In this document: piece after piece, positions 8,292 through 17,004 of the stretch
How positions within the stretch are numbered: position 1 is the first letter of the stretch
Layout of the letters: every line of letters starts with the position of its first letter
Assembly (NCBI GenBank): GCA_002402105.1
Contig: NVVD01000012.1
Span: 1 to 37,650, forward strand
DNA: 37,650 bases
Direction of reading: 5' to 3'
Source of the DNA: Candidatus Cloacimonadota bacterium
Lineage (GTDB): Bacteria > Muiribacteriota > UBA6191
The notes under the pieces: generated by a model
The model's database searches: none
Told to the model about the DNA's origin: nothing
What the model saw: the letters and a program-made list of their open reading frames with translations, nothing else
Made by a program: the position numbers and the translations under genes

Positions 8292-9028
8292 ACCTGAGCA
8301 ATCAAACTAGAAAAAAGAGGGTTTGTTCCTGCTTTAAAAACTTGCTCTTTGGTACCATCTTGTACGACTCGCCCTTTGTTTAAAACGAGTACTCGGTTAC
8401 AAGTTCGTCTGGCTTGTTCCATGTTATGAGTAACAAAAACGGTAGTAATTTTTTTGGCAAAAGATTGAACTAATTGCTCAATGTTATTTGTAGTATCTGG
8501 GTCTAATGATGCAGTTGGCTCATCAAGTAACAAAATTTTTGGTTTTAAAATTAAGGCTCTTGCAATACAAAGCCTTTGTTGTTGTCCAACTGATAGCTCT
8601 TGAGCAGAAGATTTTAATCTGTCTTTGACCTCATCAAATAGTCCTACATCTACTAGTATTTCTTCAGTAAGTTTGCGTTTTTGTAGCTCTGTTAGATTGC
8701 GCTCAAATTTCAAACCAAAGAGCACATTATCAATAATACTACACGGAAAAATACATGGTTTTTGAAAAACTAAACCGACTGTTTTTCTGATTTCATGTAG
8801 AGGAGTATTTATATCAAGAAGGTCTTTGCCATTTAGTAGGATTTCTCCATTTTGATAAAAGTTAGAGTCTTCTTCATTGATGCGATTTAAACAGCGTAAA
8901 AGTGTAGATTTACCAGACCCAGAAGGTCCAATGATACCTAATATATCTCCTTTTTTAATATGTAGATTGATATTAAAAAGGACTTGAGTATTTCCATAAC
9001 CAGCAGAAAAGTCATTAATTTTTAACAT
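8288..9028 (-). CDS. pstB: Phosphate ABC transporter ATP-binding protein PstB
   Basis: PstB is the cytoplasmic ATPase of the high-affinity phosphate importer PstSCAB. The 246-residue chain has all ABC motifs: Walker A GPSGSGKST (residues 34-42), a Q-loop region LVFQKPCIFPCSI, the signature LSVGQQQRLCIARAL, Walker B LLLDEPTASLD and the switch histidine in FVTHN. It is the last gene of the minus-strand operon, 61 bases after pstA, a longer spacing than the overlapping pstA/pstC/pstS genes. An AAGGAG lies about 11 bases before the ATG. No phoU follows. The tail end overlaps the STAS gene from the other strand by 4 bases. Its Pst role rests mainly on the neighbours, since ATPases of this class look alike. 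Confidence 0.93.
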   Translation of the reverse strand: MLKINDFSAGYGNTQVLFNINLHIKKGDILGIIGPSGSGKSTLLRCLNRINEEDSNFYQNGEILLNGKDLLDINTPLHEIRKTVGLVFQKPCIFPCSIIDNVLFGLKFERNLTELQKRKLTEEILVDVGLFDEVKDRLKSSAQELSVGQQQRLCIARALILKPKILLLDEPTASLDPDTTNNIEQLVQSFAKKITTVFVTHNMEQARRTCNRVLVLNKGRVVQDGTKEQVFKAGTNPLFSSLIAQV

Positions 9029-9089
9029 GTTTAAAATACTCCTTTTTGGTAAATAGCTTCAATCATAAGTCTTATTATATAAAAATTCC

Positions 9090-9917
9090 TTACAGGTTTT
9101 TAATTTTTAATGATGATAGGCTAAATATCATAACAATGCTAATTAAAACTAAAGAGCTACCCCAAGCATTAGAAAGTGCAATAGGGTTGTTAGCTTGTTG
9201 AGCTAAGTTAAAAATATGAGTTGGTAGCGATGCTACAGGTTCAAATAAAGTTGTTGGAATCTCTCCACCAAAAAAAGCTGTTGCAATAAATAAAACAGGT
9301 GCTGTTTCTCCGATGGTTCTGGCAAGTCCTAAAAATAAACCAGATAAGGTAGCATTTAAACTTTGAGGTAAAATGACAGATAGAATAATTTGCCATGTAT
9401 TTAAGCCGAGTGCTTGAGCTGACTCTTTATATTGAGAAGGTATAGCTTGGATAGCATGATAAGAGGACATCATAATGGTTGGCATAATCATTAAACCCAA
9501 AATAATAGAGCCAACAAACCAACTAATGCCTGTTTTTAAAAAATCAACGAAAAAGATATAACCAAAAAGACCATATATAATAGAGGGTATGCCGTTTAAA
9601 CCAAAAATAATAACTCTTGTGAAATAATGTGAACTATCAGCAGGAAATAGCTCGGTAGTACAAAGTACTGTACCAAGAGAAAGAGGTAGAGCAATTAAGC
9701 TAGCTACAAAAACCATTAAAAGGCTTCCAATGATTTGATAGAAAATTCCACCTGATGTCCCAAAATCTTTACTAGGAGATGTTAGAAAAGTAAAACTAAT
9801 AGAAGAATAGCCCTGTGAGATAATTCCATAAAGAATAAAAAATAATAGACTACAACAAATAGCTGTAATCATTAATATAAATATATAAAAAAAACGATCA
9901 ATGTTTGTTCTATTCAT
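9090..9917 (-). CDS. pstA: Phosphate ABC transporter permease PstA
   Basis: A 275-residue inner-membrane permease of the PstA type with about six hydrophobic segments. The family regions are clear: GIISQGYSSISFTFLTSPSKD after the first helix, GLNGIPSIIYGLFGYIFF, and the EAA-like cytoplasmic loop KESAQALGLNTWQIILSVILP that docks on PstB, followed by LARTIGETAPVLFIA. The start overlaps the end of pstC by 8 bases, showing translational coupling. Together with PstC it forms the phosphate channel across the inner membrane. Length and topology are usual for the family. Confidence 0.93.
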   Translation of the reverse strand: MNRTNIDRFFYIFILMITAICCSLLFFILYGIISQGYSSISFTFLTSPSKDFGTSGGIFYQIIGSLLMVFVASLIALPLSLGTVLCTTELFPADSSHYFTRVIIFGLNGIPSIIYGLFGYIFFVDFLKTGISWFVGSIILGLMIMPTIMMSSYHAIQAIPSQYKESAQALGLNTWQIILSVILPQSLNATLSGLFLGLARTIGETAPVLFIATAFFGGEIPTTLFEPVASLPTHIFNLAQQANNPIALSNAWGSSLVLISIVMIFSLSSLKIKNL

Positions 9918-10788
9918 AAGATGAATATCCCTTTGATTTTAATAAATTTTGGGCTATAAAGCTAATGATCATGACAGCTATAAATAATAAGAGTCCAATT
10001 AAAACTAAATGGTTAAAATGAAGTGAACCAACCGAAACCTCTCCAAATTCACGTCCAAGTTTTGAGGTTAAAGTTTGTCCTGGTTGAAGCAGGTTATAAA
10101 TGGGGGAAGGTAGTCGGTCAATAGAGCCAATTACTAACATAACAGCCATTGTTTCACCAAGAGCTCTTCCCATCGCTAAAATAAACGCTCCTAAAATACC
10201 AGGCCATGCCATAGGCAGTAAAACTGTAAAAATACTTTCGGTTTTGGTAAGACCTAATGCAAAAGATGACTCTCTAAAACTATTGGGTATACGATGAAGA
10301 GCATCTTCACTTAATGTCATAATTAAAGGTAAAACCATGACGGCTAATAATATGCTTGCAGTTAAAATAGACCTTCCTATTCCTACTCCTCCCACGTGAG
10401 CAACAAAGGGTGCTAAAAACTGGATTCCGAGTAAACCATATACAATAGAAGGAATCCCCGCTAATAACTCAAGTAAGCTTTTAATAATATTTCGATGGCT
10501 CTTTAATAGATATTCAGAAAGAAAAATAGCACAACAAAGAGCAGGTGGTATCGATAAAAAAAGTGCAATCAAACTAACTAAAGCAGTTGAATAAACCATT
10601 GGTAATAGACCAAATTTATTTTCAGCAGGATTCCAGGCAGTTGAGGTGAGGTTATAAAATAAATCAGGAATAGCAGGGGCTGCGTTAATAAAAAAGGCGA
10701 TACAAAATAAAAATAAAATGGAGACTGTAATTAATTGAGATAAATAGAGTAAAAAAACTCCAGTTTTTTGATCAAATATTGCTAACAT
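9910..10788 (-). CDS. pstC: Phosphate ABC transporter permease PstC
   Basis: A 292-residue permease partner of PstA. Near the N-terminus there is one hydrophobic segment, then NLTSTAWNPAENKFGLLPMVYSTALVS, the typical PstC stretch split around residues 44-70. Further on come LLAGIPSIVYGLLG and the EAA-type loop RESSFALGLTKTESIFTVLLP, with MGRALGETMAVMLVIG after it. Its start lies inside the last 17 bases of pstS and its end overlaps pstA by 8 bases, so pstS, pstC and pstA are tightly coupled. I see nothing missing in the transport core. Confidence 0.94.
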   Translation of the reverse strand: MLAIFDQKTGVFLLYLSQLITVSILFLFCIAFFINAAPAIPDLFYNLTSTAWNPAENKFGLLPMVYSTALVSLIALFLSIPPALCCAIFLSEYLLKSHRNIIKSLLELLAGIPSIVYGLLGIQFLAPFVAHVGGVGIGRSILTASILLAVMVLPLIMTLSEDALHRIPNSFRESSFALGLTKTESIFTVLLPMAWPGILGAFILAMGRALGETMAVMLVIGSIDRLPSPIYNLLQPGQTLTSKLGREFGEVSVGSLHFNHLVLIGLLLFIAVMIISFIAQNLLKSKGYSSYE

Positions 10789-11605
10789 AGCCAGACTTTG
10801 TTACAAACTTTTGACCTTGAGCAGATAATATAAAATCTAAGAACTTTTTAACCTCTGGTTTAGCTGATTTTTTACTGATTAAATTAAGGTTTCTTGATAA
10901 TGGATAATTATCAGATAAAATAGTTTTGAGAGTGGGCTCTATAATTTTACCTTTAATATTAAGGTTTGCCCCTTTAACTTCATTGTTTAACCATGAGTGA
11001 GAAATCATACCGATTGCTGCATTGCTTTGGGTTAATGCTGAGAGCTCTTCATTGTTGCTACCTGTTACTAAACTTGTACCTGGAGTATTTTGGTGCTCAT
11101 TTCCAAATACATTTTTCATAAATACGTGACGTGTTCCTCTAGACTTTTCTTTGTCAATGACAAATATTTTACGATCAGGGCCACCTAGTATTTTCCAATT
11201 TTTAATTTCCCCCATATAAATCTTTCTGATTTGTTTTAAGTTGAGTGTAGTTACTCCAGAATCAAAAATTTCAGAAGATAAAGCAACGGCAACAGCATCT
11301 CTACCAATGGTATTGATTTCGTAATTTATACCTTTATTGCTGGTTTTTTCATGGTCAGAAATATCACGAGACATCATACCGATATCTACAATACCTTTTG
11401 AAAACTGACTAAACCCAACACCAGAACCACCAGAGTTAATTAAAATATGAACATCTGGATTTAAAATACGATAAGCCTCAGCAGCCTTTGAAATAACAGG
11501 TAAAACAGTCGTTGAGCCAGAAATTTTGATGGTAGTTTTTTTTGAGTTACATCCTATTAAAAATAAACTAGAACATATTATTGATAAAGTAATAAATATT
11601 TTCAT
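10772..11605 (-). CDS. pstS: Phosphate-binding lipoprotein PstS
   Basis: A 277-residue periplasmic phosphate-binding protein (PBP-like superfamily). It carries a lipoprotein signal with lipobox LIGC (Cys19), so it should be membrane-anchored rather than free. The phosphate-binding segments are visible: KISGSTTVLPVISKAAEAY, INSGGSGVGFSQFSKGIVDIGM with SRDIS, and EKSRGTRHVFMK, matching the S/T-G-S, S-G-S-G and S-R-G-T contacts known for PstS. The gene is 13 bases downstream of the porin gene and overlaps pstC by 17 bases. Lipidated PstS is common when the protein must be retained; it is expected to receive phosphate entering through the porin. Confidence 0.93.
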   Translation of the reverse strand: MKIFITLSIICSSLFLIGCNSKKTTIKISGSTTVLPVISKAAEAYRILNPDVHILINSGGSGVGFSQFSKGIVDIGMMSRDISDHEKTSNKGINYEINTIGRDAVAVALSSEIFDSGVTTLNLKQIRKIYMGEIKNWKILGGPDRKIFVIDKEKSRGTRHVFMKNVFGNEHQNTPGTSLVTGSNNEELSALTQSNAAIGMISHSWLNNEVKGANLNIKGKIIEPTLKTILSDNYPLSRNLNLISKKSAKPEVKKFLDFILSAQGQKFVTKSGYVSNI

Positions 11606-11618
11606 TTTAAGTTTCTCC

Positions 11619-12908
11619 CTAGAAATCGATTTGAAGTCTCATGTTAAAACTTTTGCTGTCACCAAGAGTTTGATGATCTGATAGTACATAATTCCACATA
11701 ACTCTTGTATTTGAGGTTAAGTGCCAATTAAGTCCGAAAGTTTGACTATTTACTTTTCCACCAAAAACTTTAGCAGATGTATCGTTTAGGTCAAGTGTAG
11801 AATATCGAGCTGCAATTTGCCAAGCTCCTCTACCACCTTTGGTATAGTCACTGTTTGGTTTGACTCGGCTAGATAAACGATATTTTCTATTATATGGACG
11901 ATGATCGTTAGTTAAAAAATAACTAGCAAATACGTACCATCCAGAAAATTCAGAGTCAAGACCATTGACTGCATTAACCTCTGATTTAACATACTCAGAT
12001 TGAACAGAAAGTTTATCTTTATTCCAGAGAAATTCTAATCCATATAAATCTGTAGAGTTTGCACTTATGTTACCTGTAGTATTAAATTTTTTATTCCATA
12101 AATGAGACCCAGGAGTAATAGAGAACGATATTGAGTTACCGTTAGAGTTTCTATGTGATTGAGCAAAACCTAGATGTAAATAATGTTTACCATTATTTTT
12201 ATAATAAGGATCATAAATGAAACGAGCAGTGGTGTTCCAGACAGATTTGCCAACAAGACCTGTTTTACCATCAGACCCAGCATCCCCAAATAGACCGAGT
12301 GCCCAAGTAAACTTCTTTTTAGGGTCTTCATCCATATAGAAAATACCTGAGTTATATTTAGGATAAAATGCATCAATAACCGATCTTTCCATAAAAGTAA
12401 TGTATTTAGAGCTGTTCATATATTCTAAACCAAATGGTTCAACAGTATGTCCAATACGAAGTCCTTTTTGGCTATTACTTTTATATTTAATAAAGGTATC
12501 TTTTATAGTGGCATTAGCTTTACTAAATTCATAACTTAATTTATAAGAAATTTTATCATTAGTTGCACCAGCGATATGTATTCTTGCTCGTCGAAATTCT
12601 GAAGAATTTTTTAAGTTAGGATTAAACTTATTGATAAGTCCTTGATCTGCACTCAAAAAAGAATAGTCGATCATCATTCGTCCACCAACTTTAATATATT
12701 GTTTGGTGTTTGGTTTTTTGATGATTAATCCTTTAGAAGGATTTGATAACTTTGGTTTAGATTTCTCGGCTTCTATTACTAGTTTTAGTTCAGTTTTTAG
12801 GGCGTTTAATCCCTGCTCTAGGAGTTTAATTCTTGTTTCAAGTTTATCTGTATGGGTATCAGCAAAAAAGTGGCCTGTGATTAGAGCAAATAGTGCTAGT
12901 TTTTTCAT
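11619..12908 (-). CDS. OprP/OprO-type phosphate-selective outer-membrane porin
   Basis: A 429-residue outer-membrane protein with an N-terminal signal peptide (about 1-17) and a short coiled-coil (about 20-52, KLETRIKLLEQGLNALKTEL), as in many OprP/OprO family trimers. A beta-barrel domain rich in alternating aromatic and polar residues follows, ending in phenylalanine as outer-membrane barrels do. Recognisable family pieces include VGGRMMIDYSFL, FRRARIHIAGATNDKISYKLSYEF and RIGHTVEPFGLEYMNSSKYITFMERS. Position directly upstream of pstS supports phosphate (or polyphosphate) uptake. Fine selectivity cannot be judged without aligning the arginine/lysine ladder. It sits between the DUF547 gene (46 bases upstream) and pstS (13 bases downstream). 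Confidence 0.88.
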   Translation of the reverse strand: MKKLALFALITGHFFADTHTDKLETRIKLLEQGLNALKTELKLVIEAEKSKPKLSNPSKGLIIKKPNTKQYIKVGGRMMIDYSFLSADQGLINKFNPNLKNSSEFRRARIHIAGATNDKISYKLSYEFSKANATIKDTFIKYKSNSQKGLRIGHTVEPFGLEYMNSSKYITFMERSVIDAFYPKYNSGIFYMDEDPKKKFTWALGLFGDAGSDGKTGLVGKSVWNTTARFIYDPYYKNNGKHYLHLGFAQSHRNSNGNSISFSITPGSHLWNKKFNTTGNISANSTDLYGLEFLWNKDKLSVQSEYVKSEVNAVNGLDSEFSGWYVFASYFLTNDHRPYNRKYRLSSRVKPNSDYTKGGRGAWQIAARYSTLDLNDTSAKVFGGKVNSQTFGLNWHLTSNTRVMWNYVLSDHQTLGDSKSFNMRLQIDF

Positions 12909-12954
12909 TGTTTTCCTGTGTTTTCATTTAGTGTGTAAGTTAAAAAGTGTTAAA

Positions 12955-13773
12955 CTATTGATCGTTGAGTTTCCAGTCATAAGGTAAAAACTGTATTCGT
13001 GGTTGTCTTTTTAAGAGGTTTTTTTTGGCTTTTTCTGACATATATTGTATAAAAAATTCAATAACTCCTGACATCTTGCCATATTTACGAGTTCTTTTTT
13101 TTGCAAATTTTCTAAAATCATTTGGAAACCATTCAAATATTTTACTAATTTTTAAATCAGAGCAATCAGCACAAAAATGAAACTTATGAACTTGTTTCAT
13201 AAATAGACTAACTCTTGAATCTAGTTGTGCATCTAGTTTATTTGCTTCAAAAGCAAAATTAGGTAAATCAGGGCAAGAAACAGCCCCACAAACCATAGCT
13301 AGATGGACTCTACCGTCTTTAAACTTTCTAACATATTTATGCTCTATATCATTGAGTGTTAACTTTTTGCCTGCAACTTTAAACCTAAGTCGATCCCAAA
13401 CTCCAGAAATTTGACGAATACTGTTGGTAGGAGCTTTACGAGTTGTTACTTTAATCGGATAGTGGTCAATAACAGCTTTAATGGTATATGCGTTATAGGC
13501 ATTTATATAAAATGCTAATTTTTGATTTCTTGAAAAAGAAGATAGGTCAGCTTTAGCAATTTTAGCTAGATATTTTAATAGTTTTTGTGGTGATTTTTTA
13601 ATGCTTTGGTAATCTACTTTTCCTTGAGAAACATTTTTATTTAAAATAACATCAAATAATCGATGGTTAAATCTTTCACTTATAACTTCTCTTATTTGAT
13701 AGTGGCTTGAGGATGCATTTGTAAAAGATAAACAAATTGATAATAGTAGCCAAGTTTTAAGAATATATGTCAT
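12955..13773 (-). CDS. Secreted DUF547 family protein, first gene of the pst operon
   Basis: A 272-residue protein with a signal peptide (about 1-20, LLLSICLSFTNASS) and a DUF547 domain. The family's hallmark stretches are present: KLAFYINAYNAYTIKAVIDHYP (two parts, around residues 86-105), LNDIEHKYVR, and HLAMVCGAVSCPDLP with Cys162 and Cys167. The biochemical function of DUF547 is not established. It is the promoter-proximal gene of what looks like a phosphate-starvation operon (DUF547, porin, pstS, pstC, pstA, pstB), so a role in phosphate or phosphoester acquisition is suggested but unproven. Two further cysteines (FHFCADCSD) may form a disulfide or bind metal. GGAGAG precedes the ATG at good distance. 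Confidence 0.85.
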   Translation of the reverse strand: MTYILKTWLLLSICLSFTNASSSHYQIREVISERFNHRLFDVILNKNVSQGKVDYQSIKKSPQKLLKYLAKIAKADLSSFSRNQKLAFYINAYNAYTIKAVIDHYPIKVTTRKAPTNSIRQISGVWDRLRFKVAGKKLTLNDIEHKYVRKFKDGRVHLAMVCGAVSCPDLPNFAFEANKLDAQLDSRVSLFMKQVHKFHFCADCSDLKISKIFEWFPNDFRKFAKKRTRKYGKMSGVIEFFIQYMSEKAKKNLLKRQPRIQFLPYDWKLNDQ

Positions 13774-13925
13774 GGGCTCTCCGATATAATATTTAATAAA
13801 TTTAAATACTTTGTGTTTTTTATATTCTAAAACTTACATTTATTTTTTAGATAAAATATTGTAATTGAATTTATTAATTTTCGACTTTAATAAGGATTTG
13901 GGTAAATATTGAAAGGGAAGTGAAA
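13774..13925. other. Divergent intergenic region between the pst operon and the GT-C-like gene
   Basis: These 152 bases must hold promoters for both directions. The sequence is almost purely A and T. I looked for a Pho box (two CTGTCAT-type half-sites, 11 bases apart) and did not find a convincing one, so PhoB control of the phosphate operon is not supported from sequence here. Confidence 0.4.
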
Positions 13926-15344
13926 ATGTCAAAACAGAAAAGAGTTTTGACCTTTATAATTATAATATTTGTATGGTTTTTTTACGGATATTTGATTATT
14001 TTATACGGAAAATTTAATGATGGTGGTTGGTATACTAGCTCTGCTATATCAATTGATAAAGGTCTAAGTCTATATAAAGACTTTTATTTTCCTCATACTC
14101 CTTTTTATGTTTATTTATATTCATTTTTTTTGTGTTTTTTTTCAGAGCCAAATATTTTAGTTGGAAGATTTATACATTGGTTTATTACGAGTCTATTGTT
14201 TGCTTTTTTATGTTTGAAATTATTTAAAAAAACAAGTAAAAAATCAATTTTTTTATTTGTTATTTTAGTTTTATCGAACCCTTGTTTCATCTATTATTTG
14301 TCAATTATTAAATCCTACTCCTTTGTACAAGTTCTATTATTAATATCACTATGGACGTTTTTATCTGAAAATAAAAAACTATCCTATTTTTTTTTAGGTT
14401 TGGCTAGTTCTATGAGAATTAGTTTTATTCCAATAGTTTTTTTGTATTGGTTTTATGATAAAGAGAAAAGTCTAAAAAAGGTTTTATTATTTTTATTTCC
14501 ATGGATATTTTTGCTGCACTTTGATTTTATTGCATTAAAGCAAAACTTGTACTTACCAATTAAGTTATTTGGTGTTTATATTAATGAAATAAGCGCCTAT
14601 CATTTACAAAATGTTAGTGCTTTATCTTTATTAGCCATATTTCAAAGAAAACTAGCTTATTTGATACAAACATTGAGTTTATTTTTGCCCTTTTTACTAT
14701 TGGTATTTTATCTAAGAAAAAATAGTAAAGTTAAATTTTTGTTTTATATTTTTATAATGTCTACTTTAACCCATGGACTTAGCTTGTTACCATATGATGA
14801 ATATCATTCTCCATTATGGTTAGCTTTATTATTTTTAAGCTTATTTTATATAAAAACTCTGCAAAATAAAGAGTTTAAAAATATAATAAAAGTTTGTGCT
14901 ATCACTTTTTTAATTAGTCTATCAAGGTTTAAAAGCAAATTGGTTTTAGAAAAAAGTCAAATATTAAAACTAATAAAAATAAGTAATCAGATACAAAAAA
15001 AAGTTCAAACAAAAAAGTATAAACTTTTGTGTTTTGATGCTTATATGAATGTTTCAACTAGGTTTGACTTCCCCAAAGAGTTAATAATGTCTAGATTTTC
15101 ATTTTATTACAAATGGACTGAAAATCAGGTTAAAAAGCATAATGTAGTAAACTCTATTATGATAAAAAAGTGGATAATAAATAAAGATTTTGATTTTATT
15201 TTATTAACAAATAGTGAAATAGAGAAAATGAAGTTAAATAAAGTAGTGCAAGAAAACTATTTTCTAATTTCACAATATAATCATCTATTTGAATTGAAAG
15301 AAGTGTCTAACTTATATGCTTTAGAAAGGATTAAACTATTTTGA
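13926..15344 (+). CDS. GT-C-fold (GT39-like) integral membrane glycosyltransferase candidate
   Basis: A 472-residue protein with about ten hydrophobic helices. The first extracytoplasmic loop, NDGGWYTSSAISIDKGLSLY followed by KDFYFPHTPFYVYLY, resembles the polyprenyl-phosphate-sugar glycosyltransferases (GT-C, PMT/ArnT-like). In those enzymes an acidic D-x-x-x-Y stretch is followed by a G-x-x-x-Y-x-D-x-x-x-H-x-P pattern. The C-terminal 120 residues are soluble and lysine-rich. The acceptor and sugar are unknown. The start is ATG 13926 (AGGGAAG at good spacing), not the in-frame GTG six bases upstream, which would lie on top of the Shine-Dalgarno. It is a lone gene whose last 14 bases overlap the convergent norR. 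It could also be an uncharacterised GT-C-like protein without activity. Confidence 0.6.
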   Translation: MSKQKRVLTFIIIIFVWFFYGYLIILYGKFNDGGWYTSSAISIDKGLSLYKDFYFPHTPFYVYLYSFFLCFFSEPNILVGRFIHWFITSLLFAFLCLKLFKKTSKKSIFLFVILVLSNPCFIYYLSIIKSYSFVQVLLLISLWTFLSENKKLSYFFLGLASSMRISFIPIVFLYWFYDKEKSLKKVLLFLFPWIFLLHFDFIALKQNLYLPIKLFGVYINEISAYHLQNVSALSLLAIFQRKLAYLIQTLSLFLPFLLLVFYLRKNSKVKFLFYIFIMSTLTHGLSLLPYDEYHSPLWLALLFLSLFYIKTLQNKEFKNIIKVCAITFLISLSRFKSKLVLEKSQILKLIKISNQIQKKVQTKKYKLLCFDAYMNVSTRFDFPKELIMSRFSFYYKWTENQVKKHNVVNSIMIKKWIINKDFDFILLTNSEIEKMKLNKVVQENYFLISQYNHLFELKEVSNLYALERIKLF

Positions 15345-16869
15345 GTTTTTTTAATTTACGATTAAAATTAGAACGATCAATTCCTAGTTTTTTAGCGCAT
15401 TGTGCTTGATTATTATTTGTTTGCGATAGGGCTTGATGGATATATTCTCTTTGAAAATCGTTTATGGCATCACTTAGCTTTTTTAACTCTACTTCTTTTT
15501 TATTTTTATAAACCATAGAGATGTTTTTGTTAGAGCTTTGATTCATAGATTGAATTAAAGGTAAATTTAATTCGGGGTGGGTAAATTGTTTTGACCAAAC
15601 TAATGCTCTTTCTATGAAGTGTTCTAACTCTCTTACGTTTCCAAGCCAAGACATTTTTTGTAGTTGTTCAATAAATTCATTTCGTAGGGGTATGTTTTCG
15701 GTGCTTAATCCTTGGGTATGTTTTCTAATGAAGTGTTCTACAAGTAGTGGTATATCATCTAATCTTTGTTTTAGCGAAGGTGCTATTATCGGGAAAATAG
15801 AAATACGATGGTACAAATCTATTCTGAAGTTGCCTAAACTAACTTCATGTAATAAGTCTTTATTACTAGCTGAGATGATTCTTACGTTTACTTTTGTTAT
15901 TTTATCGTCACCTACTGGAGATATTTCTCCTTCTTGTAGGGCTCTTAATAGCTTTGGTTGAGCTGTTAATGGTAAATCACCAATTTCATCTAAAAATAAT
16001 GTACCACCATTTGCAGCACGAAACTTTCCGACTCTATCCTGAATTGCTCCTGTAAAAGCTCCCTTTTTGTGACCAAATAACTCACTTTCAATTAAATTTT
16101 CGGGAATAGCTGCACAATTCACATAAATTAGGGGCTTATGAGAACGATGTGAGTTTTGATGAATATACCTTGCGATAATCTCTTTACCTGTTCCTGTTTC
16201 TCCTTGAATTAAAACAGATTTATCAGAGGGTGAAATTATATTTAAATTTGATTTTAACTCTTTCATTAAATAAGACTCTCCAATTAAATCAGAGCCGCCA
16301 GATTTAATTTTAATTTCTTCTCTTAAATTTTTATTTTGAACTTCTAACTCTTGTTTTGACTTTTTAAGCTGGTCTACTAATTTAGCATTTCTAATGGCTA
16401 TACTGGCAAAACTAGCAAAGGTCATTAAAGTGTCTTCATCTTGTGATGTAAACATATTTTTCTTTAAGCTATCTACGGTTATGATTCCAATACTTTTATT
16501 ATCAAATAATAATGGGCTAGCCATACAAGAATGTACTTTTTTTAATGCTTGGTTAGGGTCGTCAATGAGTCCATCAAAAGGGTCTGGTGCATTTATATCA
16601 TCAAACCTTATTGTATAATTAGATTTAACTGCCATTTGAAGTCTTGGGTTTTGATCGATGTGAAAATGTATTTCTGAGGGACTTAAAAACCCTCTAGTTT
16701 TTAGTGAGATTAAGGAGTTTCCTTCTTTAATTAATATACTAGCTACATCATAAGAAATAAGTTTTTGTAATTCGTCCAAAATACGATTTAAAACCTCTTG
16801 TAAATCTAAACTAGAGTTTAACTGAATGGCAGCCTGTACCACTCCTTGAGAATATCCTTTAGTGTTCAT
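15331..16869 (-). CDS. norR: NorR: NO-responsive sigma-54-dependent activator
   Basis: A 512-residue enhancer-binding protein: N-terminal GAF domain (about 10-165), AAA+ domain (about 195-430) and C-terminal Fis-type helix-turn-helix (about 480-512, QCAKKLGIDRSNFNRKLKKL). The AAA+ part has Walker A GETGTGKE, the sigma-54-contacting GAFTGA loop and Walker B GGTLFLDEIGDL. In the GAF domain the residues proposed to hold the NO-sensing mononuclear iron in E. coli NorR (Arg75, Asp96, Asp99, Cys113, Asp131) have counterparts at Arg76, Asp96, Asp99, Cys115 and Asp133. I use ATG 16869, with AGGG at good spacing, which also reproduces the E. coli numbering; an upstream in-frame start at 16917 would run through the operator region. 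It is divergent from the nitric oxide reductase gene, which it very probably activates. Confidence 0.94.
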   Translation of the reverse strand: MNTKGYSQGVVQAAIQLNSSLDLQEVLNRILDELQKLISYDVASILIKEGNSLISLKTRGFLSPSEIHFHIDQNPRLQMAVKSNYTIRFDDINAPDPFDGLIDDPNQALKKVHSCMASPLLFDNKSIGIITVDSLKKNMFTSQDEDTLMTFASFASIAIRNAKLVDQLKKSKQELEVQNKNLREEIKIKSGGSDLIGESYLMKELKSNLNIISPSDKSVLIQGETGTGKEIIARYIHQNSHRSHKPLIYVNCAAIPENLIESELFGHKKGAFTGAIQDRVGKFRAANGGTLFLDEIGDLPLTAQPKLLRALQEGEISPVGDDKITKVNVRIISASNKDLLHEVSLGNFRIDLYHRISIFPIIAPSLKQRLDDIPLLVEHFIRKHTQGLSTENIPLRNEFIEQLQKMSWLGNVRELEHFIERALVWSKQFTHPELNLPLIQSMNQSSNKNISMVYKNKKEVELKKLSDAINDFQREYIHQALSQTNNNQAQCAKKLGIDRSNFNRKLKKLKIV

Positions 16870-16890
16870 TTGTATTACCCTTATAGTTTC

Positions 16891-16907
16891 GTTGTAAAAA
16901 TAACAAC
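16891..16907. promoter_or_regulatory. NorR-type enhancer site 1
   Basis: GTTGTAAAAATAACAAC is a perfect inverted repeat of GTTGT around seven bases and contains the GT-N7-AC core known for NorR sites. It lies 22 bases upstream of the norR start, so bound NorR could also repress its own gene. Confidence 0.75.
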
Positions 16908-16912
16908 ACGAA

Positions 16913-16923
16913 GTCATAATGAC
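16913..16923. promoter_or_regulatory. NorR-type enhancer site 2
   Basis: GTCATAATGAC is a perfect palindromic GT-N7-AC element (GTCA-N3-TGAC), the best of the three. Its first base is 22 bases from the start of site 1. Confidence 0.8.
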
Positions 16924-16935
16924 AACGAATCTGTA

Positions 16936-16946
16936 GTCAAATATAC
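16936..16946. promoter_or_regulatory. NorR-type enhancer site 3
   Basis: GTCAAATATAC matches the GT-N7-AC core but is less symmetric; it is extended on the right to ACAAC as in site 1. It lies 43 bases upstream of the sigma-54 promoter element. Three such sites are also found between norR and norV in E. coli. Confidence 0.65.
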
Positions 16947-16989
16947 AACAAAAAATTATCTTTTACAAGCAAACAAAGCATTTTTATAT

Positions 16990-17004
16990 TGGCATGAGCT
17001 TTGC
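16990..17004 (+). promoter_or_regulatory. Sigma-54 (RpoN) promoter of the nitric oxide reductase gene
   Basis: TGGCATGAGCTTTGC matches the -24/-12 consensus TGGCACG-N4-TTGCW, with the invariant GG and GC separated by exactly ten bases. Transcription would start near 17016, leaving an untranslated leader of about 60 bases before the ATG at 17075. Confidence 0.85.

Noticed and set aside
13774-13925. Pho box for the pst operon
   Set aside because: No pair of CTGTCAT-like half-sites at 11-base spacing was found on either strand.
16870-16917. Upstream in-frame extension of NorR by 16 residues
   Set aside because: It would run through NorR site 1 and site 2, has no Shine-Dalgarno, and breaks the match with E. 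coli NorR numbering.
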